Shown here: positions 32,882-42,236 of the stretch, one piece after another
Layout: every line of letters begins with the position of its first letter
Numbering within the stretch: position 1 is the stretch's first letter
Assembly: GCA_050943935.1 (NCBI GenBank)
Contig: JBMNQC010000001.1
Location: 186,001-250,000, forward strand
Direction: 5' to 3'
Source of the DNA: Heteroscillospira sp050943935
GTDB taxonomy: Bacteria; Bacillota; Clostridia; Oscillospirales; Oscillospiraceae
DNA length: 64,000 nucleotides
Made by a program: the position numbers and the translations under genes
Notes under the pieces: generated by a model
Told to the model about the DNA's origin: nothing
What the model saw: the letters and a program-made list of their open reading frames with translations, nothing else
The model's database searches: none

Positions 32882-35800
32882 TTATGCCTGAACAGTTTCG
32901 GGCACTTTTTTCTTTTTTCTTCTGAAAACATGGCTGAGATTATCCACCACGGAGTAGTAAACCGGGGTGAATATTAGGGTGATTATGGTGGATATAATCA
33001 TGCCGCTTATCATGGTAACGCCCATATCACTCATCATCTCGTTGGTATCTCCTATACCGAAGGCCATGGGTATGAGCGCAAGAATGGTTGTAAGCGTGGT
33101 CATCAGTACCGGGCGCACACGCAAAGGACAGGCATGGAGTATGGCGTCCTCACGGCTCTCGCCCCGCTCACGGCGAATCCTGATATAGTCCACCAGAATA
33201 ATGGAGGCGTTTACCACCGTTCCGGCCAGCATAATGAGGGCCACCAGGGAAATCATGGAGACATCACGTCCGGTAACAGGCAGGGCGAACAGCGCTCCGG
33301 TAAAGGCCACAGGCAGTATCATCATTACTATAACGGGCATAAGGAAGGACTCGAACTGGGCCGCCAGAACGAAATAGACCAGCCCCATCGCCACCAGCAG
33401 AACCAGCAAAAGGTCTGTGAAGTTCTCCTGTATGTCCTGGGTGCTGCCGGTTATGGCGGCGTTATAGCCATCGGGCATCTGATAGTCATCAAGTATAGCC
33501 ATGATGCTCTTGGTCATTTCCGTAGCATTGCCGCTTATAGTGTCGCCGGTTATGGATATCTGGCGGGACTGGTCCACACGGGTAATGCTCTGGGGCGCCT
33601 GCTCTATGCTCACCTGCGCCACGGACGCCAGAGGCACGTAGCCGCTGTAACTGGAAGCTATGGGCATACTTCTGAGCGCATCAAGACTTTTTGCAGCGCT
33701 GCCGTCGCCCTTCACCACCACATCCAGTTCCCGGTTGTTTATAGTTACGGTAGTCGCCGTTGTACCTGTAAGTTCTGCTCTCACAGCGGAGCCTATAGCT
33801 GCTGCGGTCAGTCCGTACTGTGAAGCAGTCTCACGGTTCACAGTCACCTTCACCTGAGGCACCTGTTCAGTCAGAGAGCTCTCCACATTCACGGCGTCGG
33901 GCAGAGCCGATATGCGCTCGGCCAGCTCATCGGCTATCATAGCCAGCGTATCGTAGTCCTCACCCGAAATATCCACGCTTATATCGTTGCCGCTGCCGGC
34001 CATTGCGGCCATTCCCGTGGAGTCCACAGTTATCTCACAGCCCGCTATATCCTTGAGCAAAGGACGCAACTCATCCGCCACCTGACGACTGCTGCGGCTG
34101 CGCTCGCTCTTATCCACCAGACTGAGATTAACAGATGCGGACTCGCTCTGAGCCATGTAGTACATCTCTTCCAGTTCCGGAACATTTTTCTCAACTATGC
34201 CCGCTATGCGGTTTGCAATATCCGTAGTCTCCTCAGTCTCGGAGCCTATGGGCATGCTTACGCTTATGGCCACCATGCCCTGGTCCATTTCCGGCAAAAG
34301 CACCGTATTCGTGGAGCTTATTGACAGCGCAAATATAACCACCAGCGCAACGGAGGCTATCATTCCCTGACCGAGATGGTGCACAAAATAGTTCAGCACG
34401 CGCTGATAGCCGCTCATGAACTTATCATACAGCGACTCCTTTTTCTCACGGCCGGCGTTGCGCAGCTTTTCGCGGCGCACTCTGTCCTCGTCCAGCATCA
34501 TGTAGCACAGCAGCGGCACCAGGGTCAGGGATATTACCATAGAGGCCAGAATAAGGAATGCTATCGTAAGGCAGAAGTCCTTAAAAAGCATTCCCGCCAT
34601 TCCGCCGGTAAGACCCAGGGGTACAAACACGGCGGCGGTAGTGAGGGTAGAAGCAACTACGGAAGATATCACTTCATTGGTGCCCTCCACACAGGCCTCC
34701 ATGCGCTTATGGCCTTCTGCTGCATAGCGGTATATATTTTCCAGCACAACAATGGAGTTATCCACTATCATGCCAACGCCCATGGCAATGCCGCCAAGGC
34801 TCATCATGTTCATGGTAAGGCCGCAGGCATACATCAGTATAAACACGCTGAAAATACACACGGGCATGGATATGACTATGGACATGGTGGCGCTGAAGCG
34901 TCTCAGGAACAGGAACACCACTATGGCTGCCAAAATAACTCCGAGGATTATGTTCTGCAGAGCGGAATTCACAGCCAGCATAATGTAGTCCGTGGCAAGA
35001 TAGGGCGTGGAATACACAATGGCGGGATTTTTTTCGCTCAGTTCTTCCATACGCTTTGCAACGTCGCTGGCTGTGCCCGCCTCGTTTGAGCCGGACTGCT
35101 TGGATACCTGGAGCAGCACGCAGTTGGTATCGTTCAGGCGGGCTATTGTATCAGACTCTGAGGCGTGCAGGCTCACATCCGCTACCTCGCTCAGGCGCAC
35201 AGTACCGCCTGTGGGCAGCGCCAGGAGCATATTGGCCACATCATCCACAGACTGGAATTTGGCATCTGTACTTACGGTGAGGGTTTTGTCGCCGTTATTC
35301 ATATCGCCGCCTGGATAGAGCAGATTCTCTGCGGTGAGGAACTGGCCTATGTAGGCGTTGGATATTCCAAAGCCCGCAGCCTTGGCGGAATCAATCTCAA
35401 CGGTTATCTCCTGGCTTACTCCGCCGAAGATGCTTACTGAGGCCACGCCCTCAACGCGCTCCAGAGCGGGAACCACTATATCCTCAGCCAGATTCTGCAG
35501 CTGTGCCAGATCTTCTCCGGCTAGAGCTATCATAGCGGTAGGCATCAGCTCGCTGATGTTCATATTCATAATGGTCGGTTCCATGGCGCCGTCAGGCAGA
35601 GAAAGCTGGTCGAATTTTTCACGCAGCTTAGTGGCGGCAATATCCAGATTGGTATCCTCGGCATAAGTTATCATCAGCTGACTTACGCTGTCCGACGATG
35701 TGGAGCTTACTTCCTCCACACCCGGCACGGACATTATGGCCGACTCCAGCGGACGGGTTATGAGCTCTTCCATATCGCTGGGACTGGCTCCGCTGTAGTA

Positions 35801-35947
35801 GCATACCACAACAGCCATGGGCGCATCCATATCCGGCATCAGCGCCATCTGGAGTTGGGAGGAAAATGCCACGCCGAATACGAGTACCATTATTACCGCA
35901 AGCAGGGTCGCCACCTTGTGGCGGATACAAAACTTAGCAATACTCAT
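32882..35947 (-). CDS. RND superfamily efflux transporter, AcrB/HAE1-like
   Basis: A 1021-residue inner-membrane proton-driven exporter: one helix near the N-terminus, two large extracytoplasmic domains, and eleven more helices in two halves. The TM4 signature GGIAMGVGMIVDNSIVVLEN with its aspartate, and the second-half segment ALIMLAGTVVNASIILVDYI, are typical of HAE1/AcrB proteins. It contains the Firmicute-type shorter loops. It is the last gene of the tetR-tolC-adaptor-rnd operon, and its ribosome-binding site lies inside the end of the adaptor gene. Substrate is unknown. Confidence 0.95.
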   Translation of the reverse strand: MSIAKFCIRHKVATLLAVIMVLVFGVAFSSQLQMALMPDMDAPMAVVVCYYSGASPSDMEELITRPLESAIMSVPGVEEVSSTSSDSVSQLMITYAEDTNLDIAATKLREKFDQLSLPDGAMEPTIMNMNISELMPTAMIALAGEDLAQLQNLAEDIVVPALERVEGVASVSIFGGVSQEITVEIDSAKAAGFGISNAYIGQFLTAENLLYPGGDMNNGDKTLTVSTDAKFQSVDDVANMLLALPTGGTVRLSEVADVSLHASESDTIARLNDTNCVLLQVSKQSGSNEAGTASDVAKRMEELSEKNPAIVYSTPYLATDYIMLAVNSALQNIILGVILAAIVVFLFLRRFSATMSIVISMPVCIFSVFILMYACGLTMNMMSLGGIAMGVGMIVDNSIVVLENIYRYAAEGHKRMEACVEGTNEVISSVVASTLTTAAVFVPLGLTGGMAGMLFKDFCLTIAFLILASMVISLTLVPLLCYMMLDEDRVRREKLRNAGREKKESLYDKFMSGYQRVLNYFVHHLGQGMIASVALVVIFALSISSTNTVLLPEMDQGMVAISVSMPIGSETEETTDIANRIAGIVEKNVPELEEMYYMAQSESASVNLSLVDKSERSRSSRQVADELRPLLKDIAGCEITVDSTGMAAMAGSGNDISVDISGEDYDTLAMIADELAERISALPDAVNVESSLTEQVPQVKVTVNRETASQYGLTAAAIGSAVRAELTGTTATTVTINNRELDVVVKGDGSAAKSLDALRSMPIASSYSGYVPLASVAQVSIEQAPQSITRVDQSRQISITGDTISGNATEMTKSIMAILDDYQMPDGYNAAITGSTQDIQENFTDLLLVLLVAMGLVYFVLAAQFESFLMPVIVMMILPVAFTGALFALPVTGRDVSMISLVALIMLAGTVVNASIILVDYIRIRRERGESREDAILHACPLRVRPVLMTTLTTILALIPMAFGIGDTNEMMSDMGVTMISGMIISTIITLIFTPVYYSVVDNLSHVFRRKKKKVPETVQA

Positions 35948-35953
35948 GCCGGC

Positions 35954-37123
35954 TTAGTCCTCCGCGGACACGATGCGCACAGCGTCGCCGTCCTTAAGAT
36001 AGGTCTGGCCGACCGTGACCAGCACTTCTCCCTCATTGAGGCCGGACTTGATTTCTGTAATGCCGTCTCCGGTCAGGCCGGTCTGAACCACAACATCGCG
36101 GGCCGTATTGTCCTCAACCACGAACACATGCTGCTCGGAGCCTATTGTAAGTATGGCCTGAGTGGGCACCACCACGGCGTTCTCCACCGTGTCTGTATGG
36201 AAGGTTACGTCTGCAAACATGCCGGAGAGCAGTCCGGCAGCGCCATCCGGCACCGATACGGTGACGGTGTAGAGCTTGGTCTGCATATTGGCGGTCTGGT
36301 CAACAGAGCGGATACTGCCGGACAGGCTCTGGCCTATGGAGGACACATAGACATCCACCTCGTCTCCTATGGTCAGCTTTGGCACCAGAGTTTCGGACAC
36401 GGAGACCGTGACCTTCATCTCCCCCGCTCCGGTGACCACCGCAACGGGCATGGTGTTGGATATGTAGCTGTTTTCCGCGGCGGAAACAGCCGCCACGGTA
36501 CCGTCTATGGGGGCGAGCACATTGCCCTGTGAATCCACGTTTTCAAGCAGGCCGTCCAGTTGTTCCAGAGACGACTTGGCGTTTTCCATCGCAGTCTGGA
36601 GCTGAGACAGGGTGGCGTTGCGCTGGGCTATGGCGCTCTGAAGACTGAGATTTGCGCTATCTATCTCGGCCTGTGAGGCCGCGCCTATGGCATACAGAGC
36701 CTGCAGGTCGTTCACATTCTTTTCCAGCAGGGCTATCTGGCTTGAGAATACCGCCGTCTGGTCGGCATAGCTCTGGGCGGAGGAGTTATAGCTGGCGCTG
36801 GCCGCATTATAGCTGGCCAGGGTGCTGCCCAGGTCAAGAGTACATATCTTGTCGCCCTGGCTTACCGTATCGCCCGCCTCAACATACACGGCGGTGCACT
36901 TGGCATTTGCCGCTATAAATATACTGCGCTCGTCTCCGGCGCTCACCTTGCCGGATATCTTGTTCTCGCTGGAAATATCCTGCACTCCGACAGTCTCTAC
37001 CTGAACGGCCACTCCGCTGTCGGTTTCGGGTTCGTTTTCGGCCGCCTCGGCATTATCGGAGCAGCCGGACAGACCCAGCAGCAGCGCCGCCGCGGCGGCA
37101 AAAATAAGCAGTTTTCTTTTCAT
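35954..37123 (-). CDS. RND efflux periplasmic adaptor subunit (membrane fusion protein)
   Basis: A 389-residue lipoprotein (lipobox LSGC, lipid cysteine C21) of the HlyD/AcrA family. It has the split lipoyl domain (AGDTVSQGDKICTLD and LAPIDGTVAAVSAAENSYI), a helical hairpin between them (about 100-190), and beta-barrel domain DVYVSSIGQSLSGSIRSVD, with the C-terminal membrane-proximal segment GLNEGEVLVTVGQTYLKDGD. It links the RND pump to an outer channel or wall conduit. There are 17 bases to the tolC gene and 6 to the RND gene. Confidence 0.94.
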   Translation of the reverse strand: MKRKLLIFAAAAALLLGLSGCSDNAEAAENEPETDSGVAVQVETVGVQDISSENKISGKVSAGDERSIFIAANAKCTAVYVEAGDTVSQGDKICTLDLGSTLASYNAASASYNSSAQSYADQTAVFSSQIALLEKNVNDLQALYAIGAASQAEIDSANLSLQSAIAQRNATLSQLQTAMENAKSSLEQLDGLLENVDSQGNVLAPIDGTVAAVSAAENSYISNTMPVAVVTGAGEMKVTVSVSETLVPKLTIGDEVDVYVSSIGQSLSGSIRSVDQTANMQTKLYTVTVSVPDGAAGLLSGMFADVTFHTDTVENAVVVPTQAILTIGSEQHVFVVEDNTARDVVVQTGLTGDGITEIKSGLNEGEVLVTVGQTYLKDGDAVRIVSAED

Positions 37124-37140
37124 AACACAGAACCTCCAAA

Positions 37141-38409
37141 TCAGTTCAGAATGCCGTGCTCTACAGCCCAGCGGTAATTATTGTACGCGGAAAACAGATT
37201 TACCTCCGCAGATGTCACACTATCCTCGGCCTTTGCCACCTTGTCTTTTGCATCCAGCAGCTCATTGTACGAGATGCTGCCCTGGTCGTATTTCATCTGC
37301 ACCACGGCAAGCTGGTTCTTTTCCAGTTCGAGAGAGGTTTTGGCCGCCTCCAGCACCTGGCGGTAGTCCTTTACCTGGTAAAACAGCGCACGGAAATTGG
37401 CCTCGTAGGTCTGCACCACACCGTCATACTGGTACTGTGCCGCCTGCCAGACATGCTGTGCGGCCACATACTCGTATTTATTAGTGTTGTGGTGATACTC
37501 GTCCCCGGCGTCCTCATAGTCCTCCCGGGCATCCTCCAGGACGTTTTTCGCATCCAGCAGGCTGTAGCTGGCGGCCTTGGCGCTTATGAGGTCTTTATCC
37601 AGCTCCATAGCGGCAAGCTTATCATCAGACACCGTGGGCAAGGATTTAAGGCTGAGCTCACCGGTTATAGTCTCGCCTACCATCATCTGCATCTGCATAT
37701 TATAAGTCTTTATGTTCATCTTCAGAGTATCTATACCGCTCACCAGACTGGCACGTCCGGCACGGACCTGTTCCAGCTGAAGGGCGGAAATCTGCCCTAA
37801 CTGGTAGCGCAGCTCCATCTCCTTCAAAGTGCGGTCGGTGCTCTGAAGCTGGCGCTCAAGCTGCTCCAGATTGCGGTTCATATCCTGCAGGGCCACATAC
37901 AGGCTCTCGCCGGCCATAAGTATCTGGTTCTCAGCGTTTTTCATCATTTTAATTTTGTCGGAGTTGTCCTTCTGGAGCTTGCCCTCGCGCAGGTCGTCGT
38001 AGGTGCTCTTAAGCGCATCGTAGGCCTGCTGCAGGCTTGCTCCGGTGTAGCTGTCCTTGATATAGACCATGTTCATCCATTGCAGGTCCGCCGTATCGTT
38101 GAGCTTATCCCGCACGTCCTCGGTCATCTTATCATAGTCGATAGCTTCGACAGCAGCTATATTCTCCTCAAGCACCAGGAGATTTTTGTTGTTCTCCAGC
38201 ATTCTCGCGCCAAGATTGGCAAAGGAGAGCTCCCCCTCGGCATCCGGAGTGACGGCGCCGCTCTCAGTATTGGGGTGGCCCTGAGTGAGAGAGGCGGATA
38301 TCTGCACCGCCACAGGACGCGCATTGGCGCTGTCCGCCGCCAGAGCGGGTACGCTGAGGGCAGAAAAGACCGACGCGGCGGCCAGCAGCACGGCAAGTTT
38401 CTTTTTCAT
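37141..38409 (-). CDS. TolC family protein
   Basis: A 422-residue exported protein with a cleavable signal peptide (ALAA, about 1-25) and two sets of long alpha helices repeated about every 180 residues, as in TolC. Segments GQISALQLEQVRAG and YDQGSISYNELLDAKD are the repeated TolC landmark. I see no clear outer-membrane beta-barrel insert, so it may be a helix-only variant. It overlaps the tetR gene (ATGA). Its presence in a Firmicute with no other outer-membrane sign in this window is a point of interest. Confidence 0.88.
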   Translation of the reverse strand: MKKKLAVLLAAASVFSALSVPALAADSANARPVAVQISASLTQGHPNTESGAVTPDAEGELSFANLGARMLENNKNLLVLEENIAAVEAIDYDKMTEDVRDKLNDTADLQWMNMVYIKDSYTGASLQQAYDALKSTYDDLREGKLQKDNSDKIKMMKNAENQILMAGESLYVALQDMNRNLEQLERQLQSTDRTLKEMELRYQLGQISALQLEQVRAGRASLVSGIDTLKMNIKTYNMQMQMMVGETITGELSLKSLPTVSDDKLAAMELDKDLISAKAASYSLLDAKNVLEDAREDYEDAGDEYHHNTNKYEYVAAQHVWQAAQYQYDGVVQTYEANFRALFYQVKDYRQVLEAAKTSLELEKNQLAVVQMKYDQGSISYNELLDAKDKVAKAEDSVTSAEVNLFSAYNNYRWAVEHGILN

Positions 38410-39053
38410 ATCTGGTTCCTCCCATTGGCAGCGGCGCAGCTCACTCCCGAACCGCAGAAGCTGCCGTATTGAATAATTCCCATATCTGTCTCCAGATTGC
38501 GTCTGGCCGTCTCTCTGGTCTGCATTCCCATCAGCACGCCTATTACGGCTGACGCCGTTATCTTCACCAGCAAGCCGTACAGTCTGTCCAGAAACTGCTG
38601 GTCGCTTTGGCGCATAAGGGACGTATCCGCATAGCGGTCAAAGGTTTCGCGCAGGCGGTCAGGCACCTCAAGCACCGCAGACTGCAGGTCTATGCCGGGA
38701 TTCAGTCTGCCGAAGTCCATGCAGCGCTGCACCTCCGGATTTATTTCTCCGCTCTCTTTTATAATTTTATCGTACATTTTCAGCGGCACGCTAAAAATGT
38801 TGCCGCCGGAATCCCGCAGCTCTCCGCGGAAGAGCATAGTGAAATAAAGCTTGATGTCACCGATAAGATATTGCAGCAAATCGTCCTTATCCTTAAAATA
38901 CTGATAAAAGCTGCCTCTGGGTATACCCGCGTCCTGAATTATGCGGTTTATGGATGTTTCCGTCAGCTTTGTGCGGGTAAATTCCCGCCATGCCGCCTCT
39001 ATAAGCCTCTGTTTTTTCTCCTCAGGCAGTCTGAAAAAAGTGCCCGTCGGCAT
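38406..39053 (-). CDS. TetR/AcrR family repressor of the efflux operon
   Basis: A 215-residue regulator with the TetR HTH at about 10-55 (KKQRLIEAAWREFTRTKLTETSI, then IIQDAGIPRGSFYQYFKDKDDLL) and a C-terminal ligand domain. ATG 39051-39053 was chosen because AGGAGG lies about 7 bases upstream. It is first in the operon and probably represses it: a dyad operator lies just downstream of the promoter -10. The C-terminus ends in a cysteine-containing tail (YGSFCGSGVSC). Confidence 0.92.
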   Translation of the reverse strand: MPTGTFFRLPEEKKQRLIEAAWREFTRTKLTETSINRIIQDAGIPRGSFYQYFKDKDDLLQYLIGDIKLYFTMLFRGELRDSGGNIFSVPLKMYDKIIKESGEINPEVQRCMDFGRLNPGIDLQSAVLEVPDRLRETFDRYADTSLMRQSDQQFLDRLYGLLVKITASAVIGVLMGMQTRETARRNLETDMGIIQYGSFCGSGVSCAAANGRNQI

Positions 39054-39074
39054 CTGTGACCCTCCTGTTCCGAA

Positions 39075-39141
39075 ATATGACAGTCTGTCGCAAAATGACA
39101 ACCTGTCATATGATTATACGCAGGAGGCCGTAAAGTGTCAA
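39075..39141 (-). promoter_or_regulatory. Promoter and TetR-type operator of the efflux operon
   Basis: On the minus strand TTGACA (39136-39141), 17 bases, TATAAT (39113-39118), a consensus promoter. Downstream lies a dyad with arms ATATGACAG (39075-39083) and CTGTCATAT (39103-39111), and between them a second TGTC/GACA pair. The four TGACA-type half sites cover the transcription start, as expected for repression by TetR dimers. Confidence 0.85.
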
Positions 39142-39176
39142 TAGGCCCTATGTGAATATTTCGTTAATATTCCAAA

Positions 39177-39207
39177 CATGGAAAAGCGCCCCCAAAAGGA
39201 GGCGCTT
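39177..39207 (-). terminator. Terminator of the TRAP operon
   Basis: AAGCGCC/GGCGCTT stem with a T-rich tail on the minus strand, about 20 bases after the dctM stop at 39224. Confidence 0.65.
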
Positions 39208-39223
39208 CCGAAGCGTTTACGCT

Positions 39224-40519
39224 CTATAATCTCATGTTGAGCATAGCGGGGAGAGCGGTGCTGATTGGCTCGAAGAATGTTACCAGCAGAACCACCACAA
39301 CCAAGGCTACAATGAAGGGTATAACCTTTTTGGTGATTGCCTCCAGATTTATATCCGCCACACCGCAGGCCACGAACAGGCAGCAGCCGAAGGGAGGAGT
39401 AATCATGCCCACAGCCAGGGTGACGCAGATTATCATACCGAAGTGGACGGGGTTCACGCCCACCTGCTCAATAATGGGGAAGAAAATGGGAACCAGGATT
39501 ATAAGGGCCGCGACAGTGTCCATAAAGGTGCCGACTATCAGCAGCACGATATCAATGAGCAGCAGGATGACCCACTTGTTGGTGGAGATGCCAAGAATAA
39601 ATTTCGCGACCATATCGGGGATACGGTTGTAGGTTAGCACATAGCCGAACAGGTTCGCGGCGCAGATGAGCAGCAGGACCTGAGCTGTGCTGACAGAGGA
39701 GTCTTTCAAAATCTGAATCAGAGATTTAAAGGAGATATTGCGGTATACAAAAGCGCCCACAACCAGGCCGTAAACAACGGCCACAACGGCGGCCTCGGTA
39801 GGTGTGAACTTGCCGCTGTAAATACCGCCCAGTACAATGACAGGCATAAGTATGGCCAGTATAGCGGATTTAAAGCTGCGCCATATCTCGCCCAGACCGG
39901 CCCTGTTGTCCTCACGGTAGCCGTTTTTCTTGGAGATAAAATACACAACGACCATTAGGGCCAGACCCATCAGCAGTCCGGGACCGAAGCCCGCAATGAA
40001 CAGGGTACTGATGGAGGCTCCTGTGAGGATGCCGTATGTAACAAAGGGAATACTGGGCGGAATGATAACGCCTATGGTACCTCCGGCGGCGTTTATTGCC
40101 GCGGCGAAGTCTTTATCATATTTGCGCTTTACCATTTCGGGAATCATAATACCGCCTATAGCCGCGGTGGTGGCGGCAGAGGAGCCGGAGATGGCGGCGA
40201 AGAACATACAGGCAGCGATGGAAACCAGTCCCAGTCCACCGGAAAAACGTCCGATAAGGGAGTTTGCAAAGGCTATCAGCCGCTCTGATATGCCTCCCTG
40301 GCTCATCAAAGTACCGGCGAGAATGAAGAACGGCACCGCCATAAAGGAGAAGGAATCACAGGCAGTAAACAGGCGCTTGGGCACAAAATCCAGAGGAATG
40401 CCGCTCATAATCATAGCCGGAATGGACGAGAGAATAAGCGCGTAGGCTATGGGGACTTTCATCATAAACAGCACAATAAGTGTGCCGAAAATAACAAGAG
40501 CAATCATACCGGAATTCAC
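39224..40519 (-). CDS. dctM: TRAP transporter large permease (DctM)
   Basis: A 431-residue permease with 12 hydrophobic helices. DctM landmarks: the FFILAGTLMSQGGISERLIAF block, SSAATTAAIGGIMIPEM, GTIGVIIPPSIPFVTYG, and TPTEAAVVAVVYGLV. It is the ion-coupled subunit that imports organic acids delivered by the DctP lipoprotein. It starts with a 4-base overlap of the dctQ stop (ATGA type). Confidence 0.96.
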   Translation of the reverse strand: MNSGMIALVIFGTLIVLFMMKVPIAYALILSSIPAMIMSGIPLDFVPKRLFTACDSFSFMAVPFFILAGTLMSQGGISERLIAFANSLIGRFSGGLGLVSIAACMFFAAISGSSAATTAAIGGIMIPEMVKRKYDKDFAAAINAAGGTIGVIIPPSIPFVTYGILTGASISTLFIAGFGPGLLMGLALMVVVYFISKKNGYREDNRAGLGEIWRSFKSAILAILMPVIVLGGIYSGKFTPTEAAVVAVVYGLVVGAFVYRNISFKSLIQILKDSSVSTAQVLLLICAANLFGYVLTYNRIPDMVAKFILGISTNKWVILLLIDIVLLIVGTFMDTVAALIILVPIFFPIIEQVGVNPVHFGMIICVTLAVGMITPPFGCCLFVACGVADINLEAITKKVIPFIVALVVVVLLVTFFEPISTALPAMLNMRL

Positions 40520-41022
40520 AGGCCGTTCACCTCCTGACCGTTATTCTTTCTGAACAGGTCCACAATACAGTCTACTGTATTGTTTATAAACTGTATTGTC
40601 ATAAGGCCTCCGCCCAGTACCATCGAAAAATAGGCGTAACCCATAGGTATACGCATGGCGGGAGTTTTCTGCATCATGGTGATGTCAACCAGCCTCATGC
40701 CGTAATAGAGAATAATTCCGCAGCAGACAAGGCACAGCAGATTGGCCAGTATTTCCACCGCATCCTGCACCTTGCGCGGGAATTTGCCGGTGACAAATTC
40801 AATGGCAATATGGGATTTTTTCTTGACGCCTATACTGGCGCCCACATAGCACAGATAGACCATCAGATAGCGTGCAAGCTCCTCAGACCATTTAATGGAG
40901 CCGGCAGTGAGTCGCGCCACGACCTGCGCAAATACGACGACTGTCATGGTTGCCATAACGACGGCCAGAAAGTACATGGTAACAGTTTCCAGCGCATCGC
41001 TCAGCTTATGCAGCCATTTCAT
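40516..41022 (-). CDS. dctQ: TRAP transporter small permease (DctQ)
   Basis: A 168-residue protein with four hydrophobic helices and the DctQ-type segments (KWSEELARYLMVYLCYVGAS; KKKSHIAIEFV). It is the small membrane partner of DctM. Separated from dctP by 114 bases containing a strong hairpin (41063-41096). Confidence 0.94.
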   Translation of the reverse strand: MKWLHKLSDALETVTMYFLAVVMATMTVVVFAQVVARLTAGSIKWSEELARYLMVYLCYVGASIGVKKKSHIAIEFVTGKFPRKVQDAVEILANLLCLVCCGIILYYGMRLVDITMMQKTPAMRIPMGYAYFSMVLGGGLMTIQFINNTVDCIVDLFRKNNGQEVNGL

Positions 41023-41062
41023 GGCAGCACTTCCTTTCTCTTTTCAATCATATCATTCAAAA

Positions 41063-41096
41063 GACCGCTCCACCGGGGAAAACCGGTAGAGCGGTC
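41063..41096 (-). terminator. Intra-operon hairpin between dctP and dctQM
   Basis: GACCGCTC-ACCGG/CCGGT-GAGCGGTC imperfect 14-bp stem with a 6-base loop and TCTTTTG on the minus strand. Partial termination here would make more binding protein than permease, a common device in importer operons. Confidence 0.7.
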
Positions 41097-41136
41097 AACT
41101 GACCCCTTTGTGGGAAACTATTATGTTATACGGAGC

Positions 41137-42189
41137 TTAGAACTGGTAGTTGCGGATTGCGTCTATGTTCTCCTGACCGAACTGCTCAGCGAACTCATCA
41201 TACACGCCGGACAGGGCCTCCTGGAACAGGGCAATGTCGGGATAAGTAACCTCAAGACCGGCCTGCTCCATCTCGGCAATCTGCTCGGCCTCGCCGTCCT
41301 CGCAGAGGCCTCTCTCATAATCGGCCACTTCCTTGGAAGCGTCCAGGAGGATCTGCTGCTGTTCGGGCGTGAGCTTGTCCATAGTGCTCTTGGAGAAGAG
41401 AATCATGGAGGCGGAATAGACGTGGTTGGTGATAGCCAGATACTGCTGGGCCTCATACACGGCGTTGGAGTAGATAACGGCAATGGGGTTCTCCTGACCG
41501 TCGATAACTCCCTGCTGCAGAGCTGAGAACACCTCGCTCCATGCCATGGGAGTGGGGTCCATGCCCAGAGCGGAGAAAGCAGCGATATGAGCCTGGTTTT
41601 CCATGCATCTGAGCTTCAGGCCCTTGCAGTCCTCGGGGGTGTTGATGGGGTGCTTGGAGTTGGTCATCTCGCGGAAGCCGTTCTCCCAGAAAGCGCCGCC
41701 CACGATGCCCAGGTCGCCCAGTTTATCCATGAGGTTCTGGCCGATCTCACCGTCCAGAACAGCGTGTGCGTGGTCATAGCCGGAGAACAGGTAGGGCAGG
41801 TCGAGAATCAGATAATCCTCAATGAAGTTGCCCAGAGGGCCGGTGGAGGAGACGGCAATATCCAGAGTGCCCATCTGCAGATCCTCAATATTGGCACGCT
41901 CGTCGCCAAGCTGAGCGTTTGCGAAGATATCAATCTTAATCTGACCGTTGGTTCTCTCAGATACAAGCTCGGCAAACTTCTCAAGGCCCATATTATAGGG
42001 GTGGGAAGGTGCGGTGGAGCTGGAGGCGCGCAGGGTAATAACCTCGCCGCCGGCCTCTGGAGCCGTGCTCTCGGGGCTGCTGGTGCCGCCGGCCTCAGGG
42101 GCCGTGCTCTCGGGAGCCGTTTCGCCGCCGCAGGCGGTCATGCCCAGAACCATAGCCAGGCACAGAAGCATTGCAAGAATCCTTTTCAT
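41137..42189 (-). CDS. dctP: TRAP transporter substrate-binding lipoprotein (DctP)
   Basis: A 350-residue lipoprotein: signal with lipobox MTAC (lipid cysteine C20), a linker with two copies of STAPEAGG (about 27-48), and the DctP fold from ITLRASSSTAPSHPYNMGLEKF. Landmarks are NAQLGDERANIEDLQMGTLDIAVSSTGPL, the LRCMEN segment with a conserved arginine that binds a carboxylate, and QQGVIDGQENP. The ligand should be an organic acid; it cannot be named. Confidence 0.95.
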   Translation of the reverse strand: MKRILAMLLCLAMVLGMTACGGETAPESTAPEAGGTSSPESTAPEAGGEVITLRASSSTAPSHPYNMGLEKFAELVSERTNGQIKIDIFANAQLGDERANIEDLQMGTLDIAVSSTGPLGNFIEDYLILDLPYLFSGYDHAHAVLDGEIGQNLMDKLGDLGIVGGAFWENGFREMTNSKHPINTPEDCKGLKLRCMENQAHIAAFSALGMDPTPMAWSEVFSALQQGVIDGQENPIAVIYSNAVYEAQQYLAITNHVYSASMILFSKSTMDKLTPEQQQILLDASKEVADYERGLCEDGEAEQIAEMEQAGLEVTYPDIALFQEALSGVYDEFAEQFGQENIDAIRNYQF

Positions 42190-42217
42190 CTTTTTTTACT
42201 CCTTTTACTGCTTTATT

Positions 42218-42236
42218 TAATTGTTAAAAACAATTA
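42218..42236. promoter_or_regulatory. Palindrome upstream of dctP
   Basis: Perfect 8-base arms TAATTGTT/AACAATTA with 3 bases between, located 29-47 bases before the dctP ATG (minus strand). It could be an operator for the TRAP operon; no matching regulator gene lies beside it. Confidence 0.5.
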
